A stretch of 64,000 nucleotides of DNA from contig NZ_JOEM01000008.1 of assembly GCF_000718135.1 (NCBI RefSeq), positions 310,001 to 374,000 of the forward strand, in the 5' to 3' direction. Origin of the DNA: Streptomyces cyaneofuscatus (GTDB lineage Bacteria; Actinomycetota; Actinomycetes; Streptomycetales; Streptomycetaceae). A program made the position numbers and the translations under genes. Of this stretch, positions 32,814 through 41,295 are shown one piece after another (position 1 is the first letter of the stretch; each line of letters starts with the position of its first letter). Below the pieces are notes generated by a model. The model searched no databases and was not told the DNA's origin. It worked only from the letters and a program-made list of their open reading frames with translations.

Positions 32814-33715
32814 GCCGCGTCGGGCGGGTTGGCGCCGGCCCGGGAGACGGTGACGGCGGCGGAGGCAACCGCGTGGCGCAGTACGTCGGTGACGGTGTCC
32901 CGGTCCACGACGTGCAGCCGCTCCCGCGCCCCGGCGCCGAGGAGGCCGTGCGCGGCCAGCGCGTGGAGCGTGCCGGACATGAACGCGTCGCCCGCGCCCA
33001 CGGTGTCCACCACCTCGACCGGCGCGGCCTCCACCGTGATCCGTCCGCCGGGCAGCACGGCCAGGGCCCCGTCGCCGCCCCGGGTGACGAGGACGACGGC
33101 GGGTCCGCCCTCCAGCCACCGGGCGGCGACCTTCTCCGGCTCCTCCCCCGGGTACAGCCACGCCAGGTCCTCGTCGCTCGCCTTGACCAGATCGCTCAGC
33201 GCGACGCACGCCTCGACCCGGGCCACGGCCGCCGCGTGGTCGCCCATGAGGGCGGGCCGCACATTGGGGTCGTAGCTGACGGTCGCGGTGGCCCGGGCTC
33301 CCCGCACGATGTCCAGGACCGTGGCCGACCCCGGCTCCACCACGGCACCGATCGAGCCGGTGTGCACATGGCCCGGAGCGGGTTCCACGGTGACCGGGGC
33401 GAGGGTCCAGGCGATGTCGAACGCGTACGAGGCCTGCCCGGCCCCGTCCAGGGTGACGACGGCCGACGGGGTGGGGGCGGCTGCCCCGTCGGTGCGGACG
33501 GTGACTCCGGCGGAGGCCAGGTGGTCGCGGATGAGCCGCCCGTTCGGGTCGGGGCCGAGCTGGGTGAGGAGGGTGGCGCGGCGGCCGAGGCGGGCCAGGC
33601 CGTAGGCGACGTTGGCGGGGCTGCCGCCGGGGTGGACCCTGTCCTCCTGGTCCGGCTGCCGGACGATGTCGGCGACGCATTCGCCGACGACCAGCAGTTC
33701 GCTGTGGTCGAGCAT
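32750..33715 (-). CDS. PfkB-family carbohydrate kinase (fructokinase-like)
   Basis: The 321-residue product has both PfkB signatures: GGSPANVAYGLARLG near residue 30 and DTVGAGDAFMSGTLHAL near 245, which contains the catalytic Asp in GAGD. The specificity within ribokinase/fructokinase enzymes cannot be fixed by eye; the N-terminus LLVVGECVADIV is fructokinase-like. The start is the ATG at 33715 with GAGGAGA. The last residues (QGAPGGARP) come from a tandem duplication of the preceding coding DNA read in another frame. Confidence 0.88.
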   Translation of the reverse strand: MLDHSELLVVGECVADIVRQPDQEDRVHPGGSPANVAYGLARLGRRATLLTQLGPDPNGRLIRDHLASAGVTVRTDGAAAPTPSAVVTLDGAGQASYAFDIAWTLAPVTVEPAPGHVHTGSIGAVVEPGSATVLDIVRGARATATVSYDPNVRPALMGDHAAAVARVEACVALSDLVKASDEDLAWLYPGEEPEKVAARWLEGGPAVVLVTRGGDGALAVLPGGRITVEAAPVEVVDTVGAGDAFMSGTLHALAAHGLLGAGARERLHVVDRDTVTDVLRHAVASAAVTVSRAGANPPDAAELREALARDGVQGAPGGARP

Positions 33716-33828
33716 GGGGGTGGATCTCCTCAACTGCTGTCGCGTGGGTGTCCTCAGGTCCTCCGCACCCATTCAGCCCGATCCTGCCCCTTCGGCGGAA
33801 GCCACCCGGTCCATCGGGCACCGGCCGG

Positions 33829-35220
33829 TCACCGTTCGGGCGTCGATCGGGCCGGAACGGGCCGCGCGGAGGGCAGGGGCACCTGCGGGCCCGCGGTGGC
33901 GCGGCGTACCCAGAGCAGGGCCACGGCCAGTACGGCACCGGCGGCCAGCAGCCAGGGCAGCGGGCCGGGCGGCAGGCTCCCGACGGTCAGTGCGGCAGCG
34001 GCGGCCACCAGCTGGAGGGCGAGCGACTGGACGGAGAGGGCGGTGGCGCGGCCCGAGGCATCGACCCGGCGGTGCAGCAGGTCCTTCGTGTTGGGGGCCG
34101 CGACCCCGAGCCCCAGGTACACCAGCCCGTACCCGGTGACGGCGTAGGGGCTCAACGAGCCGGCGGTGATGCCCAGCAGGGTGAGCCCGAGCGCGACCAC
34201 CCCGCTCCCGGCCGGCACCGCGCGCTCGCTGCTGCGGGTCAGCCTGGCGGCGAAGGGCGCGAGTTGGCTGCCGAGGGCGGAGCACAGGAACCCGGCGCAG
34301 GCGAGTGAGGCGAAGAGTACGGCTCCGGACTCGGCGGTGCCCATGAGGGCGGCGGCCCGGCCCGGGGTGAGCAGTTCGACGGCGGCGAGCGCTGCCCCGG
34401 CGGCGCACGCGGTCAGCAGGACGCGCCGGATGAGGGCGTCCCGGGCGCCGAGCCGGAGCCCAGCGGCGATGGCGGCGGGCACGCCGCCGACGACCCCGCG
34501 CAGGGTGGCCGGGGGGCGGGGCGGTTCGGGCAGGGCGCTCAGCACGTAGAGGACGAAGACGATCTCGACGAGCGCGCCGAGGAGGGCGGGCACGGAGAGC
34601 GGGATGACGAGGCCGCCGGTCGCGTCGGTCAGCCACTCCCCCACGGCGGGGCCGAGGCCCAGCAGCCAGGGCAGCCCGCCGCCGAGCAGGGTGCCGAGCG
34701 CGAGAGCGGCCGACATGGCGGAGCCGCCGCGCGCCAGTCCCGTACGGAGGTCGGCGTCGGGGCCCGCGTGGGCGTGGACGGTGTCGACGTACCAGGCCTC
34801 GGCGGGCCCGCTGGACAGAGCGCGGGCGCAGCCCATCAAGGCCATGCCGAGGGTGAGGGCCCAGGCCGCTCCGGCGAGGCCGAAGAGGGTGAAGGCGGTG
34901 CAGTTGAGCAGCCCGGCGGTGGCCAGGACGGTGCGTCGGCCGATGACGTCGGAGAGGCCGCCGGTGGGCAGCTCCATCGCGGCGGCGGTGAGGGAGTGCA
35001 CGGCGAAGAAGCCGGCGATGGCGGCGAGGCCCATGCCCCGGTCGGTGAAGAGGAGCACTCCGGTGGCGATGGATATGCCGATGGGGAGCCAGAAGAGGAA
35101 GGAGACCGTGATGAAGCGGCGGCGCGCGGTCAGCGGGTCGAGGCCGCGCCCGGCGGGTAAGGACGGGCACGGTTTCGACGCGCCGTCGCCGGGTTCCGGG
35201 GTGACGGCTCTGCCGCTCAC
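33829..35220 (-). CDS. MFS transporter
   Basis: The 463-residue product has about 12 membrane helices. The loop 2-3 signature is GGLSDVIGRRTVLATAG at about residues 87-103, and the acidic YVDTVHAHAGPDAD loop and a central cytoplasmic loop (LPEPPRPPATLRG) are present. It resembles proton-driven drug or small-molecule exporters of the tetracycline-resistance-like kind. Substrate unknown. The GTG at 35220 has a strong GGAGGAGAA site. The upstream DNA is a degenerate gene. Confidence 0.87.
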   Translation of the reverse strand: MSGRAVTPEPGDGASKPCPSLPAGRGLDPLTARRRFITVSFLFWLPIGISIATGVLLFTDRGMGLAAIAGFFAVHSLTAAAMELPTGGLSDVIGRRTVLATAGLLNCTAFTLFGLAGAAWALTLGMALMGCARALSSGPAEAWYVDTVHAHAGPDADLRTGLARGGSAMSAALALGTLLGGGLPWLLGLGPAVGEWLTDATGGLVIPLSVPALLGALVEIVFVLYVLSALPEPPRPPATLRGVVGGVPAAIAAGLRLGARDALIRRVLLTACAAGAALAAVELLTPGRAAALMGTAESGAVLFASLACAGFLCSALGSQLAPFAARLTRSSERAVPAGSGVVALGLTLLGITAGSLSPYAVTGYGLVYLGLGVAAPNTKDLLHRRVDASGRATALSVQSLALQLVAAAAALTVGSLPPGPLPWLLAAGAVLAVALLWVRRATAGPQVPLPSARPVPARSTPER

Positions 35221-35552
35221 GAGGGGTTCTCCTCCGTGTCGGGGGCGGGTTCCGGTGCCGGCGGGAGCCGGCGGTGAACACCACGGCCCGCTCGGCGCGG
35301 GGGTCGTCCGCGTCGCGGGCGGCCGGTTCGGCCGTCTTCACCTCGACCGCCTCCCACAGCTCGACCGGCGACTCGGGGGTAAGCCGGGACAACGCGTCGA
35401 CGATACCGGCCGACTCCTGCCGGACGCTGTCGAGCCGGCCAGTCTCCAGGTCGGCCTCGTGCCGGGCCGGCGAGCACCCGCAGGTGGTCGCTGGTGGAGG
35501 CCGAGGACTCGCCCGCCCGCGCGAGCACCCCGGGCTGCCCCGGTCCGTCCCG
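35221..35552 (-). pseudogene. degenerate coding remnant, possibly of a small regulator
   Basis: This 332-base stretch between the PadR and MFS genes has coding-like GC skew, but no single frame is convincing. One frame reads LARAGESSASTSDHLRVLAG, like an ArsR-type recognition helix. A shift near 35465 continues in another frame as RHEADLETGRLDSVRQESAG and LTPESPVELWEAVEVKTAEP. No start with a ribosome site is visible. I read it as a frameshifted, N-terminally truncated gene; the family is not certain. Confidence 0.35.
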
Positions 35553-36107
35553 TCAGGCGGACCGCGCCCGGAGGACCGCGATGACCTCCCGGCACCAGTC
35601 ATGGTTGGCCCGCTCGAAGTCCCGTCCGCGGCGGCACGTCAGATAGGGCCCGATCCGCTCCCCGTACCGCAGGAACTCCCCCTCCGGCCGCTCGCCGCGC
35701 ATCCCCTTCAGCAGCGCCTCGAACTGGGCGGCCTTGGCCTCGGAGAATTCCGCCCGTTCGGTGAGCCGGGCGATCAGCTCGGCGGCGTCGAGATGGTCCG
35801 CCGCCTGGACCTTGACGAGCAGGTCGTCCCGGATGAACGAGGGCTTGGCGGCGAGGGCCGCGAACCGCTCCAGCTCGGCGAGACCGTCGCCGGTGACCCG
35901 GAAGAGCCGCTTGTTGGGCCGGGTGTCCTGCACGACCTCGCGCCCGGCGACCAGGCCCTCCTTCTCCAGCTTGGCGAGCTCGGCGTACAGCTGCTGGGGC
36001 AGCGCGTGCCAGAAGTTCGCGACGCCCATGTCGAACGCCTTGGCGAGCTGGTATCCGCTCAGCTCCTCGTCGAGCAGCGCCGCCAGCACGGCGTGACGCA
36101 GGGCCAT
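35553..36107 (-). CDS. PadR-family transcriptional regulator
   Basis: A 184-residue protein with an N-terminal winged helix (LRHAVLAALLDEELSGYQLAKAFD, FWHALPQQLYAELAKLEKEGLVAGREVVQ, RPNKRLFRVTGDGLAELERF) and a C-terminal PadR-like helical dimer domain (VRAEF-type, YLTCRRGRDFERANHDWCREVI). It faces the NTF2-like gene across a 125-base spacer with overlapping inverted repeats, its probable operator. Confidence 0.9.
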   Translation of the reverse strand: MALRHAVLAALLDEELSGYQLAKAFDMGVANFWHALPQQLYAELAKLEKEGLVAGREVVQDTRPNKRLFRVTGDGLAELERFAALAAKPSFIRDDLLVKVQAADHLDAAELIARLTERAEFSEAKAAQFEALLKGMRGERPEGEFLRYGERIGPYLTCRRGRDFERANHDWCREVIAVLRARSA

Positions 36108-36162
36108 CGGACCGCCTCCCTCTCATGCCCGTCCACCCCTGTCCAGGAGCACGCGGCCATGA

Positions 36163-36205
36163 TAGTCATGAAAGCGACTACTCATATTCATGACTAGTCA
36201 CTTTC
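36163..36205. promoter_or_regulatory. composite palindromic operator between padR-like and NTF2-like genes
   Basis: Two nested inverted repeats share the same DNA: TAGTCATGA (36163-36171) with TCATGACTA (36188-36196), and GAAAGCGACTA (36170-36180) with TAGTCACTTTC (36195-36205, one mismatch). This AT-richer island in a GC-rich genome is the likely PadR binding site for both divergent genes. Confidence 0.65.
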
Positions 36206-36232
36206 CTGAGCACCAGCCTTCGAGGAGACGCC

Positions 36233-36658
36233 ATGACCACCGCAGTGGACCGCTTCCGCACGGCCGTCGACACCCGCGACCTCAGCGCCCTGGACGATCT
36301 GTTCACCGAGGACATCCGGCTCTACAGCCCGGTGAAGTTCACCCCGTTCGAGGGCCGGCCCATGGTGCTGGGACTTTTCGGGGTGCTGCTGCGCACTTTC
36401 GAGGACTTCCGGTACGTCGGGGAGTTCGCGGGCACGGCACAGACCAGCGTGGACGGCGCCGAGGCCCCGGCGGCAATCCTGCTCTTCCGGGCGACCGTGA
36501 ACGGCAAGGAGATCCACGGCATCGACCTGGTCCACCTCGCCGAGGACGGGCGGATCAAGGAGTTCACCGTGATGGTCCGCCCCCAGTCCGCCGTCCACGC
36601 GCTCGGCGAGGCGGTCCTCGCCGGGCTCGTGGCCGACGGACTGGTCCCGACGGAGTAG
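36233..36658 (+). CDS. NTF2-like (SnoaL-type) protein
   Basis: A 141-residue protein of the cone-shaped NTF2/SnoaL fold: VDRFRTAVDTRDLSALDDLFTEDIRLYSP at the N-terminus, then IHGIDLVHLAEDGRIKEFTVMVRP. Such proteins act as small isomerases, cyclases or ligand-binding proteins; no catalytic residue is assigned. The ATG follows GGAGACGCC. Divergent PadR control is likely, and the gene may respond to an aromatic or phenolic signal, as PadR targets often do. Confidence 0.82.
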   Translation: MTTAVDRFRTAVDTRDLSALDDLFTEDIRLYSPVKFTPFEGRPMVLGLFGVLLRTFEDFRYVGEFAGTAQTSVDGAEAPAAILLFRATVNGKEIHGIDLVHLAEDGRIKEFTVMVRPQSAVHALGEAVLAGLVADGLVPTE

Positions 36659-36682
36659 GCGTCCGAGGGGGGTGAGTACCGC

Positions 36683-37543
36683 CTACCCCTCCAGCGCGTC
36701 CGCGACCAGGCCGAGGAAGCGGGCGTGGTCCCGGGGCCCGTACAAGGGCTCCGGGTTCCACGGCACGACGGGCGCCGCACCGTACTCGTCTCCGCGCAGC
36801 TCGTCGAGCGGGGCGGCGTGGGCGCGGATGTCGGTGAGGATCACGTCGGGGCGCAGCGCGAAGGTGTCCGCCCGGTCGAGGGTGGACCAGTTGGCGCCGG
36901 GGCCCGGGGCCGGCTCCACCAGGTGGACACCGAGGTGGGTGAGGACGCGCAGTTCGGGCCACATCTTGGGGCGGGCGACATGGGCCTGGTCGGGTCCGGC
37001 CGGGGAGAGGGCCACCACGCGGGGTCCGTCGGTCCCGCCCGCGGCGGCGATCGTCCGCAGCCGCTCCCGGGCGGCGTCGAGGTCGGCGTCCGCGTCGGCG
37101 CGGTCCTCGGCGCCGAGCGAGCGGGCCAGTTCGACGAACCGGTCGCCGATCTCCTCGAACGTCCGGGCCTGGCTGACATCGATGACGACGACCGGGACCC
37201 GCTCCTCCAGCGGCTTGGCGGTCTCCGGCGCCAGCCCGTACACATGGCCGTTGCCGTAGCTCACCGCGACCACGAGATCCGGCCGGCCGCTCAGCAGCCG
37301 CTCCACGTCCAGCCCGCTGCCCGCACCGACGTACGCGACCTCGTCCAGCGGGAGCGTCCCGGTCTTGGCGCGGTCGGGGTCGGGGCCGTCGTGGTCGGAG
37401 CCGAAGATCCCCTGCGGCCGTATGCCGAGGCCCCACAGCGTCGCCCCGGCCTGGACGTAGGCGAGCACCCGCTCGGGCGGCCGGGGTGCCGCCGACAGCT
37501 GACCCCGGTCGTCGGAGAACCGCCATTCGCTCTGTTCCGTCAC
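36683..37543 (-). CDS. FecB-type substrate-binding domain protein without a signal peptide
   Basis: The 286-residue product matches class III (iron/B12) binding proteins: RVLAYVQAGATLWGLGIRP, YVGAGSGLDVERLLSGRPDLVVAVSYG, VPVVVIDVSQARTFEEIGDRFVELARSLG, and a C-terminal ALRPDVILTDIRA. The N-terminus (VTEQSEWRFSDDRGQ) has no hydrophobic segment or lipobox, and the upstream in-frame DNA does not supply one. No transporter genes adjoin. It may be a cytoplasmic binding or sensing protein, or depend on another start. GTG at 37543, GAGGGG upstream. Confidence 0.75.
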   Translation of the reverse strand: MTEQSEWRFSDDRGQLSAAPRPPERVLAYVQAGATLWGLGIRPQGIFGSDHDGPDPDRAKTGTLPLDEVAYVGAGSGLDVERLLSGRPDLVVAVSYGNGHVYGLAPETAKPLEERVPVVVIDVSQARTFEEIGDRFVELARSLGAEDRADADADLDAARERLRTIAAAGGTDGPRVVALSPAGPDQAHVARPKMWPELRVLTHLGVHLVEPAPGPGANWSTLDRADTFALRPDVILTDIRAHAAPLDELRGDEYGAAPVVPWNPEPLYGPRDHARFLGLVADALEG

Positions 37544-37592
37544 GTCACACACGCCCCTCTGCCACCGACTGCCGTACCGCTTGTGCGAGTTC

Positions 37593-37604
37593 GTACACGT
37601 GTAC
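37593..37604. promoter_or_regulatory. perfect 12-bp palindrome GTACACGTGTAC
   Basis: It lies 50 bases upstream of the start of the signal-less binding protein and 165 bases upstream of the divergent metalloprotease. An operator role is possible; no matching regulator is known here. Confidence 0.35.
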
Positions 37605-37768
37605 CTGCCCACCTCTTCACCTCGACACCCCTCGGCCCGGCACCAACCTTCGTACCACCCGGTATCCGGCGCGACAGGCGGCTGAGTTCACTGAGTGTTA
37701 GGAAGAAGCACGTTCAGTGACCAGGGCAACCCCCTCCGCCCGCCCCCTCCGGATGGAGCCGATTCCCC

Positions 37769-38638
37769 ATGCGCGCACCTCTCCTGAAAGCGGCTCTGGC
37801 CGTCGGTATCGCGGCGTCCCTCTGCGCCGCCCCGCTCCTCACCGATACGTCGGCGAGCGCCCCGGCCACACCGGCGGCGGCTTCGGCGGCGACTTCAGCG
37901 GCGGCCTCGGGAGCGATGCGCTGTCCCGTCGTCGACGTCCTGGTGGTCCACACCCCCAAGGCCGCGGAGCGGCTCGGCGGCGAGCACCGGGTTCCGGCGT
38001 CGGCCCAGCGGATCGCGACCCGGATGAACCGCTCGCTGGCCGCGGACGGACTCTGCGGGATCATCCGGGTCGTCCACCCGTACACGGCGAAGGACTACGA
38101 CGGCTCGGAGGAGTTCCGCGCCGCGTACGCCGTACTGAAGGACCACACCTCCGGGCTCGGGCGCCAGGTGCACGAGCAGCGGGAGCGGTACGGCGCCGAT
38201 CTGGTGACGCTCGTCGTGGAGCGGACCGAGCGCGGCGGCGGCACGGCGGACTACACGCCCGCCCTCGACAGCTCCACCCATGAGTACGCGTACGCGGTCG
38301 TCGAGGTCGACGGGATCGGGCTGGACTCGGCGAGCCACGAGATCGGCCACAACCTGGGCCTGGCCCACGACCGTACGACGCTGGCGACGGACGCCGGCGG
38401 GTCGATGAGCGTGAGCCGCACCCGCCCGTACAACACCGGCTGGATCACCGAGGACGGGCGGCACTACACGCTCATGGCGTACCGCGCCTCGTGCGGCACC
38501 CACTGCAAGCGCATCAGCCGGTTCTCCAGCGCCGAGGGTCTCTGGAAGGGGCACCGGCTCGGCGACGCCTCGAACGACAGTGTGCGGGTGCTGCGCGAGA
38601 CGATGCCGATCGTGGCCGGATACCGTTCGAAGGCCTGA
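37769..38638 (+). CDS. secreted zinc metalloprotease (metzincin, reprolysin-like)
   Basis: A 289-residue protein with a Sec signal peptide (MRAPLLKAALAVGIAASLCAA) and an Ala/Thr-rich stretch. The zinc site HEIGHNLGLAHD spans residues 190-201, with His190, Glu191, His194 and His200; the Met-turn is in YTLMAY. This is the metzincin pattern. No large propeptide is present, so activation is unclear. Cysteines in CGTHC may form disulfides. It stands alone; function is likely extracellular protein breakdown. Confidence 0.87.
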   Translation: MRAPLLKAALAVGIAASLCAAPLLTDTSASAPATPAAASAATSAAASGAMRCPVVDVLVVHTPKAAERLGGEHRVPASAQRIATRMNRSLAADGLCGIIRVVHPYTAKDYDGSEEFRAAYAVLKDHTSGLGRQVHEQRERYGADLVTLVVERTERGGGTADYTPALDSSTHEYAYAVVEVDGIGLDSASHEIGHNLGLAHDRTTLATDAGGSMSVSRTRPYNTGWITEDGRHYTLMAYRASCGTHCKRISRFSSAEGLWKGHRLGDASNDSVRVLRETMPIVAGYRSKA

Positions 38639-38673
38639 CCGGCCGGGTCCCGTGGCCCGTGACCGGTTCGAAC

Positions 38674-38713
38674 CGTCACGCCGTCACGCCGTCACCCCGT
38701 CACCCCGTCACGA
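38674..38713. repeat. five tandem 8-bp repeats before an alcohol dehydrogenase gene
   Basis: Units CGTCACGC, CGTCACGC, CGTCACCC, CGTCACCC and CGTCACGA run without gaps and end six bases before the ribosome site of the next gene. Slipped-strand change in copy number would alter promoter or leader spacing. Confidence 0.7.
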
Positions 38714-38726
38714 CAAGGACCCGACC

Positions 38727-39737
38727 ATGGACCGCATGCGCGCCGTGCGCCTGCACCTGCCCACCCGCACGCTCTCCGTCGAGGAGGTGGCGAAGCCGGT
38801 GCCGGGTCCTGGCGAGGTGCTGGTGAAGGTGGCGGCTGCCGGGGTCTGTCTCTCCGATGTGCATCTCATCGACGGCACGCTCACGCCTCTGTATCTGGAA
38901 GCAGAATCGGTCACTCTGGGCCATGAGGTGGCCGGGACGGTCGAGGAACTGGGACCGGGGGTCGCCGGCTGGAGCCTCGGGCAGCGGGTGGTCCTCCAGG
39001 CGGGCGAGCGGCGCGGAGGCCGGACCCACACGCGAGGCGTCGACTACGACGGCGGCTGGGCCGAGTACGTCCTCGCCTCCGCCGCCACCCTGGTCGCCCT
39101 GCCCCTCACCCTCCCCCTCGACCAGGCGTCGATCATCCCGGACGCGGTCTCCACCCCCTGGGCGGCGGTCACCGTCACCGGTGACGTGCGCCCGGCGCAG
39201 GCCGTCGGGGTGTGGGGCGCGGGCGGGCTCGGGGCGCACGCCGTGCAGCTGCTGCGGGCGGTGGGCGCGTACCCGGTGATCGCGGTGGACCCGGCCCCCG
39301 CCGCCCGCGACCGGGCCCTGCACTTCGGGGCCGATCTGGCGCTGGACCCCGGCGACCCGCTGCTGCGCGAGCAGGTGCTCGGGGCGGCGGGCGGCGCCGG
39401 CCTGGAGGCGGCCTTCGACTTCGCGGGCGCTCCGGCCGTCCGGGAGCAGGCGTTGAGCGTGCTGGCGCCGAAGGGGCGTCTGGTGCTGGTGGGGCTGAGC
39501 GACCAGCCGCTGACGGTCGCCCACTCCACCCGGTTCAGCTACCTCCAGCACCGAATCCTCGGGCACTACGGCTCCGAGGAGCACCATGTGGCGCAGCTCG
39601 TCCGGCTCGCGGAGGGCGGGCGGCTGGACTTCTCCCGGTCGATCACCGGCGTACTGCCGCTGGAGGAGGCGGCGACGGCGGTGCGGCGGATGGAGACCAA
39701 GGAGGGCGACCCGGTCCGCCTCATCCTGCGGCCGTAG
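38727..39737 (+). CDS. zinc-binding MDR alcohol dehydrogenase lacking the structural zinc lobe
   Basis: The 336-residue product has catalytic zinc residues in GVCLSDVHL and GHEVAG, and an NAD-binding site in GVWGAGGLGAHAVQLL. The four-cysteine structural zinc lobe is absent; the region reads GERRGGRTHTRGVDYDGGW instead. This places it with the sugar or alcohol dehydrogenases of the quinone-oxidoreductase side of the family. Substrate unknown. The ATG at 38727 has AAGGA upstream. It converges on the BrkB gene with a 17-base overlap. Confidence 0.87.
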   Translation: MDRMRAVRLHLPTRTLSVEEVAKPVPGPGEVLVKVAAAGVCLSDVHLIDGTLTPLYLEAESVTLGHEVAGTVEELGPGVAGWSLGQRVVLQAGERRGGRTHTRGVDYDGGWAEYVLASAATLVALPLTLPLDQASIIPDAVSTPWAAVTVTGDVRPAQAVGVWGAGGLGAHAVQLLRAVGAYPVIAVDPAPAARDRALHFGADLALDPGDPLLREQVLGAAGGAGLEAAFDFAGAPAVREQALSVLAPKGRLVLVGLSDQPLTVAHSTRFSYLQHRILGHYGSEEHHVAQLVRLAEGGRLDFSRSITGVLPLEEAATAVRRMETKEGDPVRLILRP

Positions 39738-40647
39738 CGGGCGCCTCCTCCCGCTCGATCACCGGCTGCGGGCGGTCCAGCTCCACGTTGAACTGGGCGC
39801 CCGCGAGCAGGGAGAGGTTGGCGAACCAGACCCAGATCAGGAAGACCACCAGGCCAGCGAGGGAGCCGTAGAGCCTGCTGTAGCTGCCGACCTGGGTCGC
39901 GTACAGGGCGAAGAGAGCGGACGCGGTGAGCCAGAGGAAGGCGGCCAGCATGCCGCCGGGCAGGCCCCGGCGGACGCCGCGCGCGGAGCGGGGGCCGGTG
40001 CTGAAGAGGACCATGATCAGGCAGGCGACGAGGCAGAGCAGCACCGGCCACTTCAGGACCACCCACAGGCTCTCGCCCTCGTGGGGCAGGCCGACGCGGC
40101 GGCCGAGCCAGCGGGCCAGGGGGCCGGTGAGGACGAGGGCGAAGGCGCTGGTCATCAGGAGGACGAGCAGACCGATCGCCGAGACGACGATGATGTGCGC
40201 CTGCCGCAGGGGCGGGCGGTTGTCCCGGACGCCGTGCATGGCGTGCATGGCGCGGCGGAAGACCGCGAGGTAGCTGCACGCGGACCACACGGCGCTGACG
40301 GATCCGGTCGCGACGAGCAGCCAGACGGCGGAGCGCTTCTCGGTGGCGGCCTCCAGCGGCCGGCGCAGGGCCTCCCCGGACTCGGCGGGGGCGAAGGCGG
40401 TGATGTCGGCGATGAGGGCGGTGGTCGCGTCGGGGTTGGCGAGGCCGATCACGGAGACGGTGACGAGGAGGGCCGGGAGCAGCGCGAGGATGGCGTAGTA
40501 GGTGAGCGCGGCGGCCCAGTCGGTGATGTCGTCGTTCCACAGCGAGAGGGGGGTGCGGCGCAGGGCGGTCAGCCAGTGGCGCGGCGTGCGGGGGCGCCCG
40601 GCGGCGGGGGCGGTGCGTTCCGCGGCTGCGGCGGTCTGGGTGGTCAA
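39721..40647 (-). CDS. YihY/BrkB-family inner membrane protein
   Basis: A 308-residue protein with about six membrane helices, family segment WNDDITDWAAALTYYAILALLPALLV near residues 38-63, and the C-terminal GSLAGLVVFLIWVWFANLSLLAGAQFN. The physiological role is unclear (once misnamed RNase BN). The start is a TTG at 40647, chosen because GGAGAACC lies just upstream and no ATG or GTG does. No partner genes. Confidence 0.87.
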   Translation of the reverse strand: MTTQTAAAAERTAPAAGRPRTPRHWLTALRRTPLSLWNDDITDWAAALTYYAILALLPALLVTVSVIGLANPDATTALIADITAFAPAESGEALRRPLEAATEKRSAVWLLVATGSVSAVWSACSYLAVFRRAMHAMHGVRDNRPPLRQAHIIVVSAIGLLVLLMTSAFALVLTGPLARWLGRRVGLPHEGESLWVVLKWPVLLCLVACLIMVLFSTGPRSARGVRRGLPGGMLAAFLWLTASALFALYATQVGSYSRLYGSLAGLVVFLIWVWFANLSLLAGAQFNVELDRPQPVIEREEAPATAAG

Positions 40648-40805
40648 GCTGGTTCTCCGGGGACGTGGTCGTACGCGGCGGGCGGGGTGCTCGTCCGACG
40701 GACGCCCCGGCTTCCCTCGATCCTCTCCTGCCACGTCCCGGCCCGGACACACCGGTCCGGGCGTTACGGCCTTCCCGGATGCCCCGTGAGTCCGTCGACG
40801 GCGGG

Positions 40806-41123
40806 TCAGTCGTTGACGGCGGTGAGCAGGACCACCGCGTCCTGGAGTGCCAGCAGCCCGTGCCGTTCCTGTGGGATCGGGTGGAGCGTGCCGGCCGGGA
40901 GCTCGGCGTCGCCGGAGCCGGCGGTGAGGCGAACGGTGCCGCGCAGCACCAGGAGGGAGGCGGCGGGCGGGGCGTTGTGTTCGTCGAGCGCCGAGCCGGA
41001 GGTGAGGGCGATCACCGTCTGGCGCAGGGGCGGTTCCTGGATGAGGAGATGCGCGCTGCGGCCGTGTGCGGACGCGCGGGCGGCGGTCAGGTGCTCCTCG
41101 GCGAGTGCGTTGAGGTCGTCCAT
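40806..41123 (-). CDS. small cupin-domain protein
   Basis: A 105-residue single-domain cupin. Visible core: LDEHNAPPAASLLVLRGTVRLTAG and LPAGTLHPIPQERHGLLALQDAVVLLTAV, which are cupin motifs 1 and 2 in loose form. The residues for metal binding (His in DEHN and ERH) are partly present. Function is unknown. The start is the ATG at 41123; a GTG three codons upstream is possible. Confidence 0.8.
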   Translation of the reverse strand: MDDLNALAEEHLTAARASAHGRSAHLLIQEPPLRQTVIALTSGSALDEHNAPPAASLLVLRGTVRLTAGSGDAELPAGTLHPIPQERHGLLALQDAVVLLTAVND

Positions 41124-41295
41124 GCCGACCACTCTGCCGCAGCGCCTGCCGCCCCGCGATCGTGCCGGACACGGGGTGGCCGGGCAGATCGCGGAGCCTG
41201 GAGCACGGTCGGCGGATGAACGCAGAATTTCCTGTGCGTTACGCAATTGGGCGACAGCTGTACGCACAAGTCGTCGGCCACGGGGGCACCGCGCC

